A stretch of 64,000 bases of DNA from the NCBI GenBank assembly GCA_028694915.1, contig JAQVJY010000003.1, forward strand, positions 1 to 64,000, given 5' to 3'. Below the pieces are notes generated by a model. It worked only from the letters and a program-made list of their open reading frames with translations. It was not told the origin of the DNA and searched no databases. Positions 56,058 through 63,588 of this stretch are shown in pieces (position 1 is the stretch's first letter; each line of letters opens with the position of its first letter). The position numbers were made by a program, and so were the translations under genes. This stretch comes from Paludibacteraceae bacterium (GTDB lineage Bacteria > Bacteroidota > Bacteroidia > Bacteroidales > Paludibacteraceae).

Positions 56058-58100
56058 ATGAAAAAAACAGGTCTATTTTTGGTACTATTACTAAGCATTA
56101 TGAGTTGCCAAACCTCTAAAAAACAAACTTCTATGAGTTCTATTTCAGAAAATACTATTCAGGCAACAATTGATTCCGTGAAAGTTCATGCGCCCGAAGT
56201 TGATGCAACAATGATTACACGAGGTGTAACTCATGCTGCAAAATTTTGGCAAACGACTGATGGTTCGGAAACCGATTTTTTGCAATTTTGCGTGGCGAAC
56301 TTTGCTAAAACAGACGCCGAAAAACAGCGCCTTTTTGCCACAATCCAAACCAACTTGGAAACCTTATTTGGCAACTACAACAAAATTAGTGTCAACTTAA
56401 AGTTACCACTACACGTAGTCGGACCCGATGTAACGCCTATGGACGAACAATTTGGTGCATTCGATCCATTTGCGCATTTTTCAGACGATATGTTTGCCTC
56501 CAAAATAGCCTTTACCACATTACTCAACTTTCCATTTTACACGTTGGAAGAAAAAAACAAGTTAGGCAAAACTTGGACGCGACAAGAATGGGCTTACGCA
56601 CGTCTTGGCGATTTATTCAACGCGCGCATTCCTGCCGAGATTAATCAAAACATAGCTACACAAAGCACTGAGGCCGATAGCTATATTTCCAATTATAACA
56701 TCATGATGGGACAGTTGCGCACCGAACAAGGTCAGCAACTATTTCCTGACCAAATGGCACTCATTTCACATTGGGGATTGCGCGATGAACTCAAAAGCAA
56801 TTATGCCAATGCCGACGGACACGGACTAGAAAAACAGTGGATGATTTACGAAGTCATGAAACACATCGTCAATCAAACTATTCCTCAGCAAGTGATTAGC
56901 AACGACGCCTACACGTGGCAACCATTGTCGAATAAATTGTTTGAAAATGGAAAGCCTATCACACCAACTCCTGAGCCCAACACGCGTTACGAAAAATTAT
57001 ACAATATTTACAAAGCCACCATCGCTGCGGACGCATATAGTCCTACTTACCCCACTTACATTCAGCGTTCGTTCGACCAGCAAATGGAAGTATCGGCTGA
57101 AGAAATAGAAACGATGTTCACCCAATTCATCGCTTCGCCACAAGTTGGTGAAGTCGCCAAATTGATAGAAACTCGTTTAGGGCGCAAATTGCAACCGTTT
57201 GATATTTGGTACGACGGATTTAAAAGCCGCAGTTCTATCAACGAAGACGAACTGACCGCACAAACTCGTAAACGTTATCCAACCAAAGATGCCTACGAAC
57301 AGGATTTACCAAATATATTGAAACAACTTGGTTTTTCGGACGAACGTGCTCACTTCATTTGCAGCAAAATACAAGTCGATGCGTCGCGCGGTGCGGGTCA
57401 TGCTTGGGGCGCACAAATGAAATCGGACAAAGCTCGTCTGCGCACGCGCATTGCTGCCGACGGCATGGATTACAAAGGCTACAACATTGCTACGCACGAA
57501 TTTGGACACAATGTGGAACAAACCATCACACTCAACAACGTGGATTACTACCTCATGAATGGCGTTCCAAGTACCGCTTTCACGGAAGCTTTGGCGTTTG
57601 TGTTTCAAAAACGCGACCTCGCTTTACTGGGCTATAAAAACAACGCCACCAGTCAAGCAGATTTACAAACACTCGATATTTTTTGGGGTTGTTACGAAAT
57701 TATGGGCGTTTCGCTCGTCGATTTATACACGTGGCAATGGCTCTACCAACATCCTGATGCTACGGTGGAAGATTTGAAAGCAACCATCATCACCAACGCC
57801 AAAACGATTTGGAACAAATACTATGCACCGATTTTAGGCGAACAGAATTCGCCGATTTTGGCCATCTATTCGCACATGATTGATATTCCTTTGTATCTGC
57901 CAAATTATCCATACGGGCATATCATCGAATTTCAATTGGAAAACCAAGTACACGATAAAAATTTGGGTGACGAAATTCAACGCATTTATCCTGCGGGTAA
58001 ACTGACTCCAAATTACTGGATGCAACACGCCGTAGGACACGATGTGTCGACCACGCCGCTACTAGAATCCACAAAAAAAGCACTCAAAACTATCAACTAA
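56058..58100 (+). CDS. zinc metallopeptidase lipoprotein with HEFGH motif
   Basis: 680 residues. Lipobox LSIMSC (C17). The zinc site HEFGHN lies at about 479-484, and a second Glu (TEALAF) about 30 residues later may be the third ligand. The layout is similar to M3-like peptidases but shorter in motif spacing, so family placement is uncertain. A periplasmic or outer-membrane location is inferred. It follows the SDR gene by 15 nt and ends before a hairpin, so it may be the last gene of the gcvP operon. Confidence 0.78.
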   Translation: MKKTGLFLVLLLSIMSCQTSKKQTSMSSISENTIQATIDSVKVHAPEVDATMITRGVTHAAKFWQTTDGSETDFLQFCVANFAKTDAEKQRLFATIQTNLETLFGNYNKISVNLKLPLHVVGPDVTPMDEQFGAFDPFAHFSDDMFASKIAFTTLLNFPFYTLEEKNKLGKTWTRQEWAYARLGDLFNARIPAEINQNIATQSTEADSYISNYNIMMGQLRTEQGQQLFPDQMALISHWGLRDELKSNYANADGHGLEKQWMIYEVMKHIVNQTIPQQVISNDAYTWQPLSNKLFENGKPITPTPEPNTRYEKLYNIYKATIAADAYSPTYPTYIQRSFDQQMEVSAEEIETMFTQFIASPQVGEVAKLIETRLGRKLQPFDIWYDGFKSRSSINEDELTAQTRKRYPTKDAYEQDLPNILKQLGFSDERAHFICSKIQVDASRGAGHAWGAQMKSDKARLRTRIAADGMDYKGYNIATHEFGHNVEQTITLNNVDYYLMNGVPSTAFTEALAFVFQKRDLALLGYKNNATSQADLQTLDIFWGCYEIMGVSLVDLYTWQWLYQHPDATVEDLKATIITNAKTIWNKYYAPILGEQNSPILAIYSHMIDIPLYLPNYPYGHIIEFQLENQVHDKNLGDEIQRIYPAGKLTPNYWMQHAVGHDVSTTPLLESTKKALKTIN

Positions 58101-58116
58101 TTGAGCACATACAACA

Positions 58117-58149
58117 AGCCCCATCTAGTTATCACAACTCGATGGGGCT
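58117..58149 (+). terminator. terminator after the metallopeptidase gene
   Basis: Arms AGCCCCATC (58117-58125) and GATGGGGCT (58141-58149) with a 15-nt loop. The following tract is only moderately T-rich. Confidence 0.6.
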
Positions 58150-58212
58150 CTTACTTTCAATTTTTGGCAGTTATAGTTCAACGTAAATACCTACCACATA
58201 GTTACGTATTTC

Positions 58213-59199
58213 TTATTTGATAATCTTGACCGTTTGATTGCCACATTTCAGCACATAAACACCAGTCGCTAATGTTGATGTATTGATACGTGATTGAGTA
58301 CTTGATAGCAACTTGACACCAGCTAATGTATAAATTTCAACAGGTGCTTGTGCGTTGGTTACTTCTACATAATCGGCAAATGGATTGGGATACACCGTTA
58401 TTTTTTGAGCCATCAACTCGCTCACATCCGTTGTTTTTGGAACCGTTACTTTCAACTTATCCATAGCAAAATAAGTGGCAGTATTCGAAAAGCCGTAGGA
58501 CATATCGGTAGAACTCACCGAAAATGAAATGCCACCAATTCGACCTAATGAACTCATATCAAACCATTCCCACGTATTATTTATCGTCCATTCCGCTGGA
58601 TTTTCCGAACGATAGTCTGCTAAATAAAACGAGACCGTTTGTCCTGTAGGCGCAAAGGACGCATCCAGCGCTTCAGCTTTTAATACAAACGAGTCGCCAG
58701 TAGCAAATTTTCGCGCATACGCATCGCCTTGCGTAATGGCTTTGTACGCCATCGGATTATTGCACACATACATACCTACCGCATCGTATTGTTCGCCCGT
58801 GGTGAAAATCACTTGATTGGAACTCGTTGAGTTCAACATCGAATAATACTCCGAATAATAACCCAACACATAAGGTGTCCCTATGCCATCGACACCGCCA
58901 CGCGCCATACAACCAAAATAACCGCTATCGGCAGCTACTTTACACACCGTAAATCCTTCGTACGACATGCCACCATAACTCTGTCCGCTTGGCAAATGTG
59001 AGAAGCCAAATACTTGCGATTCGATGTAGCCGTAGTCGGTTTCGTTGTACGTTTCGGTCCACGCATCGGCGACATTAAACGTAAAAGTAGCCGGATTAGT
59101 TGGTGTAGTTAAATCCAACGTAATCGTATCGCCAGGAGCATACGCAAACACATTGACCACTAAACAGGTCATTAAACAAAAGGAAAAAATTTTCTTCAT
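58213..59199 (-). CDS. DUF4465 protein with T9SS sorting domain
   Basis: 328 residues. Signal peptide (VVNVFAYAPG) with no lipobox. The DUF4465 domain covers about 40-250 (GYIESQVFGFSHLPSG, YGGMSYEGFTVCKVA, WTINNTWEWFDMSSLG). A T9SS type A tail follows (ITVYPNPFADYVEV to the terminal VKIIK). Some DUF4465 proteins in Bacteroides (BtuH) bind vitamin B12 at the cell surface. A cobalamin riboswitch lies upstream on the same strand, supporting a B12 role. Surface anchoring through T9SS instead of a lipid is unusual. Confidence 0.85.
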   Translation of the reverse strand: MKKIFSFCLMTCLVVNVFAYAPGDTITLDLTTPTNPATFTFNVADAWTETYNETDYGYIESQVFGFSHLPSGQSYGGMSYEGFTVCKVAADSGYFGCMARGGVDGIGTPYVLGYYSEYYSMLNSTSSNQVIFTTGEQYDAVGMYVCNNPMAYKAITQGDAYARKFATGDSFVLKAEALDASFAPTGQTVSFYLADYRSENPAEWTINNTWEWFDMSSLGRIGGISFSVSSTDMSYGFSNTATYFAMDKLKVTVPKTTDVSELMAQKITVYPNPFADYVEVTNAQAPVEIYTLAGVKLLSSTQSRINTSTLATGVYVLKCGNQTVKIIK

Positions 59200-59404
59200 C
59201 GGATAAATAATTAATTAAGTTTATAAAAAAATTAAAAATGCCATAAACACTAATTACTTCCGAAGCGAACGGACATACGAATAACCTGCAAACACTAGGT
59301 TGCTAAGTCACATCGTAGAAAAAAGACTGTAAGAATCATGCGGACAAACGTGTCCTCAGGGTTCATGCGCTCTATTCCTCGAAAGCGTGATAAAACAAAA
59401 GCAT
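59200..59404 (-). other. leader between riboswitch and DUF4465 gene
   Basis: 205 bases of 5' untranslated region downstream of the aptamer. It contains a short GGACA-CGTT-TGTCC hairpin near 59338-59355 that may belong to the expression platform. No terminator-like T run follows it, and no ORF is convincing. Confidence 0.5.
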
Positions 59405-59594
59405 TTGGCAGGTCTTCTGACTTGTTTCCAACTTATGCGCCTTCCCATTCCCGACAATCGGAACAGTGGCAAAAGTGTTGCATAAGTTGTTTGGGCTGAA
59501 ACTCACAGCAGCGGGTCTGTTCAGGATTTACACCTGATTCTCTATTCATTTTGTAGCGCGAAACGATACAAAAACCAAACACTGTACATTAAAT
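59405..59594 (-). ncRNA. cobalamin (B12) riboswitch
   Basis: On the minus strand: AATCAGGTGTAAATCCTGA, then CAGACCCGCTGCTGTGA, GCCACTG, CGGGAATGGGAAGGC and the B12 box AAGTCAGAAGACCTGCC, in the expected order. This is the class-I cobalamin aptamer layout. It would repress the DUF4465 gene when B12 is plentiful. The mechanism (transcription or translation) is not visible. Confidence 0.93.
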
Positions 59595-59600
59595 ACGCTG

Positions 59601-59628
59601 CAAAGATAGTACAAAAACCAAAAACCAA
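59601..59628 (-). promoter_or_regulatory. promoter of the B12-regulated gene
   Basis: Minus-strand TATCTTTG (59601-59608) with TTG 17 nt further upstream (59626-59628), slightly short of the usual 19-20. The start site would be near 59594, just before the riboswitch. Confidence 0.65.
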
Positions 59629-60045
59629 ATCGAAAAAAGAGAATTAGTTATCAACATCATTCACACCCAAACCTAAATGCACCTTAAAACCGAGCGTTAC
59701 AGCTAGTTTTAAAAAGCCGCTTCTTTTTTTGTAAAAAGATGTTAGGGTTAAAAAATAAATACGTACATTCGTAGCTGGATTTATTATTATCTTATAGATT
59801 ACATACACACCACACATTATATGTTTAGTAAATTTTGGAAATAATATCTAATAAACACAAAAAGAACTACTCAACGCAAATCAAACTTAATTATTAAAAT
59901 AATATAACTAGTCAACCTAATTGTGCTCTCTTTATTTGAATTTTAGAACGTTGAGTTGAAGTACAAACTTTATAAGGAAAATTTGCAAACTAATTATTTG
60001 AGATTATCTTAAAACGTGTCTAATAAATATCTATCTTTGCAAGAT
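59629..60045. other. AT-rich gene-free boundary before the accessory operon
   Basis: About 415 bases, strongly AT-rich, with no supportable ORF. It marks the change from core to accessory DNA. It contains the -7-like element TATCTTTG (60032-60039) on the plus strand. No integrase, tRNA or obvious direct repeat is visible. Confidence 0.6.
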
Positions 60046-61473
60046 ATGGCTACGATTAACGAAATAATGCCTTCTAACGGAGAATACAGTTACAAAATGA
60101 TGAATTTTGAATCATCATTGGCGTCAAGTTATAGGAAAGCAAACGGCGTCTACTATACTGATTTATTATTATCAGAAAGAATGTTAGATGATTTAAATAT
60201 TAGGAATGATTCTACTATATTAGACCCTTGTTGTGGAGCAGGAAGTTTTATTTTTTCTGCAAAAAAGAAAGGAATCAATAACATATATGGAATTGATCTA
60301 GATAAAAATGCCGTAAGTTTCTGTCTAAACCACATCCCTGATATTTCTTGTATACAATTTGATTCTTTAGGTAATAATGGCAAAACAATTCTTAATAAAT
60401 TACAAATTCAAGAAAAGGTAGATTATATAATTGGTAATCCACCTTATTCGCCTATTGATAAAAGCACTACATTTACAACAAAGGATATTGTTTTTAATAA
60501 AAAAGTTGCAGAATCAGGTAATAATTTGTTTGTAGCGGCTCTAATTAGAGCCTTGGAAATGGTAAAACCAAATGGAATAATATCATATATTATTCCTAAG
60601 AATTTTCTACATATAAGTTCCTATGGCAAGTTGAGAAAAGATTTGCTGAAACAACACACTATAATTTCAATAGTTGATATTGGAGCTTATTTTAAAAATG
60701 TTCGTGGAGAACAAATTATATTAACAATTCAAAATTGTTTACCCAAAGACAATAACAATATTATTATAAAGAAACTTGTTAATACTGAATTTGTAGCTCA
60801 AACTCAAGTCCCTCAAAAATATTTTTCAAATGAAATAATACTTTTTAATAGTGATGAGGACTTTTCCATTTATAATAAATTAAACTCCACATACCAAAAA
60901 CTAACGGATATTTGTCTTGGTTATATAGGAAGAGGAAAATCCAAAAATTTAAATGCCATTACCGGAAAAGAGATTAGAAAGTTTGGTTTAAAAAATACAA
61001 CATCTAATTTAGATGGTAATCAAATATTTATCCAAAACATCTATAGCACTGAATCTGGCATAATCGCGGCTTTTGCTGGAAATTTATCCGCAGGTGAGAC
61101 TGTTACTGTATTGACAGATGGGAACAAAGAAATGTGTAAGTTTATACTTGGTATTTTACACTCAAGATTGTGTAACTTTTTTCTCTACCATTATTGCTAC
61201 AATTATTCAAAACTTACAATGCACACAGATCCTAAATACCTCAAAAAAATACCTTTACCAGACACAGAATCACCTCTTTTTAATAAAATTGTACAATGTG
61301 TTGAAAAAATTGAGATGGATGAATATATGTCAAAATCATGGTTTGATAATGTAGAAGTCCTAAACAAATTAATTTATAAAATTTACAAAATTAAAAGAAA
61401 TGAATCTCAATATATCGATAAAGAAATGAGATTCGTTCAGTCTAATAAATGGCAAAATAATGGAATATTCTAA
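60046..61473 (+). CDS. DNA adenine-N6 methyltransferase (M1)
   Basis: 475 residues from ATG at 60046; an in-frame GTG at 60016 adds 10 residues, but the element TATCTTTG lies between them. Motif X/near region KANGVYYT, motif I DPCCGAGSF (60-68), and motif IV NPPY (131-134, in VDYIIGNPPYSPID), so the order is I then IV, gamma class, as in Eco57I/TaqI-like enzymes. The C-terminal half likely recognises the target site. Methylation of adenine is inferred from NPPY. It overlaps the next gene by 14 nt. Confidence 0.9.
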   Translation: MATINEIMPSNGEYSYKMMNFESSLASSYRKANGVYYTDLLLSERMLDDLNIRNDSTILDPCCGAGSFIFSAKKKGINNIYGIDLDKNAVSFCLNHIPDISCIQFDSLGNNGKTILNKLQIQEKVDYIIGNPPYSPIDKSTTFTTKDIVFNKKVAESGNNLFVAALIRALEMVKPNGIISYIIPKNFLHISSYGKLRKDLLKQHTIISIVDIGAYFKNVRGEQIILTIQNCLPKDNNNIIIKKLVNTEFVAQTQVPQKYFSNEIILFNSDEDFSIYNKLNSTYQKLTDICLGYIGRGKSKNLNAITGKEIRKFGLKNTTSNLDGNQIFIQNIYSTESGIIAAFAGNLSAGETVTVLTDGNKEMCKFILGILHSRLCNFFLYHYCYNYSKLTMHTDPKYLKKIPLPDTESPLFNKIVQCVEKIEMDEYMSKSWFDNVEVLNKLIYKIYKIKRNESQYIDKEMRFVQSNKWQNNGIF

Positions 61474-62233
61474 AAAATGTAATGATTTATCTGGAAAAGA
61501 ATGGCTTCAAAACTCTTTTAGTATTTGGCGGAATTTAAACAAAACAAAAGAGGAAAAGGATTTTAAACATCCTGCATCATACCCAGTAGAGCTGTGCGAG
61601 AAAATAATTAGGACATTTGCTAAATCTGATTGCAAAGTATTAGACCCTTTTAATGGTATTGGATCAACTGTAGTTGCCTGTCATAATCTTAATTGTCATG
61701 CTGTAGGCATTGACTTGTCAAAAGAATTTTGTGATATATCAAAGAAAAGAATAGAAAATGATTCAAAAATACAAATCATTAATGGTGACAGCTTTGAAGA
61801 ATTAAAAAAATTACCCGAAGAGCATTTTGATTTATGCTTAACTTCACCGCCATATTGGGATATTCTCAACATGAAGAGAAGTGCAGATATGAAAGAAGCC
61901 ATAAACTATTCTCAGAGTTTAAATGATGTTGGAAATATCCCTAATTACGATGAATTTATAGATAAACTTAAAAAATTGTTTATTGATGTTCAAAGAGTAT
62001 TAAAATCAGGTGGTTATTGTGTTGTAAATGTTATGGATATAAGAAAGAAAAGTGAATTTTATCCACTGCATAGTGATTTATCTACTGCATTGAAAGAAAT
62101 CGGATTTATCTATGACGATTTAATTATTTGGGATCGACAATCAGATTATAATAATATGCGACCTCTAGGATACCCATACAAATTTAGAATTAATAAAGTG
62201 CATGAATATTTAATGATTTTCATAAAAAAATAA
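61460..62233 (+). CDS. second DNA methyltransferase (M2)
   Basis: 257 residues. An N-terminal HPASYPVELCEKII (motif X-like), motif I DPFNGIGST (62-70), and motif IV TSPPYW (128-133), then SGGYCVVNV. The TSPPYW form is commonest among N4-cytosine methyltransferases but occurs in N6-adenine ones too, so the methylated base is open. No long target-recognition domain is obvious. Two different methyltransferases in one operon suggest an asymmetric recognition site, each strand protected separately. Confidence 0.88.
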   Translation: MEYSKKCNDLSGKEWLQNSFSIWRNLNKTKEEKDFKHPASYPVELCEKIIRTFAKSDCKVLDPFNGIGSTVVACHNLNCHAVGIDLSKEFCDISKKRIENDSKIQIINGDSFEELKKLPEEHFDLCLTSPPYWDILNMKRSADMKEAINYSQSLNDVGNIPNYDEFIDKLKKLFIDVQRVLKSGGYCVVNVMDIRKKSEFYPLHSDLSTALKEIGFIYDDLIIWDRQSDYNNMRPLGYPYKFRINKVHEYLMIFIKK

Positions 62234-62239
62234 TGACTC

Positions 62240-62689
62240 ATGACTGATCAAGAATTTTACACTGTTTTAGGATATCTTACAAATCCTACAAGAGAAACAA
62301 ACATCGAAGTTGAGTTACCATCACAAAGACAAACTCGTTTTATTTCTGAGTATGCTTCATGGACAAACAATCACCCTTTGCCATTAAAAACCTCTACAGC
62401 TCCTTATTATGTTTGGCCTATTGGTACAAACAAATACGGATTAGAAGTTCGTTTATATTTTATTTCTAACAATAATATGCCACAAATTCTCGATGCAATG
62501 TTAGAGCCTCGCAAAATTCAGAACAGACCTAGTTATGAAAATTGGGAGAGAAGAATAAGCTTAAAAGACCATATTATACCATTTTTACAAAAAGGTTTTG
62601 TTTTAGGTCGAGTACAAGATAAAAATAGAATTAGAACTTTTGTCCCAGCCCAATTCTTTGCAAATTTCGAATATGGTTATAACCTTTAA
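62240..62689 (+). CDS. hypothetical protein between methyltransferase and LAGLIDADG genes
   Basis: 149 residues, no recognisable domain. It is rich in aromatic and charged residues, with a Trp-Pro motif (YYVWPIGTNKYGLEVRLYF) and no nuclease motif that I can see. No signal peptide or membrane helix. Gaps of 6 and 11 nt to its neighbours place it in the operon. It could be a small subunit of the restriction complex, but this is only inferred from context. Confidence 0.7.
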   Translation: MTDQEFYTVLGYLTNPTRETNIEVELPSQRQTRFISEYASWTNNHPLPLKTSTAPYYVWPIGTNKYGLEVRLYFISNNNMPQILDAMLEPRKIQNRPSYENWERRISLKDHIIPFLQKGFVLGRVQDKNRIRTFVPAQFFANFEYGYNL

Positions 62690-62700
62690 GCTAATAAAAT

Positions 62701-63588
62701 ATGAATACAGAAATGTCATATTTACTTGGATTAATATCTGGAAACGGTGAAATAAAAAGAGGTGCAACTGAAACTATAATCTCAATTGATATTCCACACA
62801 AAAAGTTAGTTACAGAAAACGATCAAGATGTAAAAATATATGTAAAGGCTAGTATCTCGGACATTCGAGGAATAATTGAGCCACTTATTGGCACTGGTAT
62901 TATTTATACACAACAAGATACAAATACTATTTTGTCTTTCTGTAAACCAAATACCGATTATTTGATGAGAGAGATATTAAGATATGTAGGTCGTGCCTCA
63001 TCACATGAGAACATTCGTATCAGCAAAGATATGTTTTCTTTTAGCCAAGTTGAAAAAATATATTTTCTTAGAGGCTTTGCAGATACTACTGGGTACATTA
63101 GGAGAAGTAATTATTTCTTTGAACCATATTGTCATCGAGTATATTTAGAAATTCCACATAATTGGGAACTTGTGATTGATGTATGTAATCTGTTAAAAGA
63201 TGTTGATATTCCTGTTCAGACTATTGATTGGGCTCACCCAAACATGAGAGATGGCAACTTGACTAAATATAAACAAGGTAAACCAAATTTCTGGAAGAAA
63301 GAACATCAGTTAAAAATATGGGCAAATGAATTTGAAAAAATCGGTTTCGCTGTTTTACATAAGAAAGAAGCGTTATCAATTTTTTCCGAAGAATTGATTG
63401 ACGGAATTATTGACAGAGGGAAAAATGTTGCTTCCTTCACTCACAGATACTATTGGGAAGGAAGAGAATCAAATAAAATTAAACCTATACATCCATCCGA
63501 GAACGATATGTTTATTCCAGATTCCATACGTGGTAAACATTATTCTTCATGGAAGGAAATTGCAAAAAACTTAGGATATAAGAAATGA
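62701..63588 (+). CDS. degenerate LAGLIDADG-fold protein
   Basis: 295 residues with two LAGLIDADG-like motifs: LLGLISGNG (residues 9-17) and LRGFADTTG (123-131), about 114 residues apart as in single-chain homing endonucleases. The acidic catalytic residue of the eighth position is Asn in motif 1 and Thr in motif 2, so cleavage is doubtful and a DNA-binding role is plausible. In this operon it may recognise the target of the nuclease encoded next. The last codon overlaps the nuclease start (ATGA). Confidence 0.8.
   Translation: MNTEMSYLLGLISGNGEIKRGATETIISIDIPHKKLVTENDQDVKIYVKASISDIRGIIEPLIGTGIIYTQQDTNTILSFCKPNTDYLMREILRYVGRASSHENIRISKDMFSFSQVEKIYFLRGFADTTGYIRRSNYFFEPYCHRVYLEIPHNWELVIDVCNLLKDVDIPVQTIDWAHPNMRDGNLTKYKQGKPNFWKKEHQLKIWANEFEKIGFAVLHKKEALSIFSEELIDGIIDRGKNVASFTHRYYWEGRESNKIKPIHPSENDMFIPDSIRGKHYSSWKEIAKNLGYKK

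Noticed and set aside
59405-59594. Riboswitch acting on the accessory operon on the plus strand
   Set aside because: The aptamer reads only on the minus strand and points to the DUF4465 gene.
59869-59956. 8-bp inverted repeat ACTCAACG / CGTTGAGT about 70 nt apart upstream of the methyltransferase
   Set aside because: Too short and too far apart in AT-rich DNA to call an operator or attachment site.
60016-60045. GTG start for the first methyltransferase
   Set aside because: Possible, but the -7-like element sits between it and the ATG; recorded as an alternative, not used.
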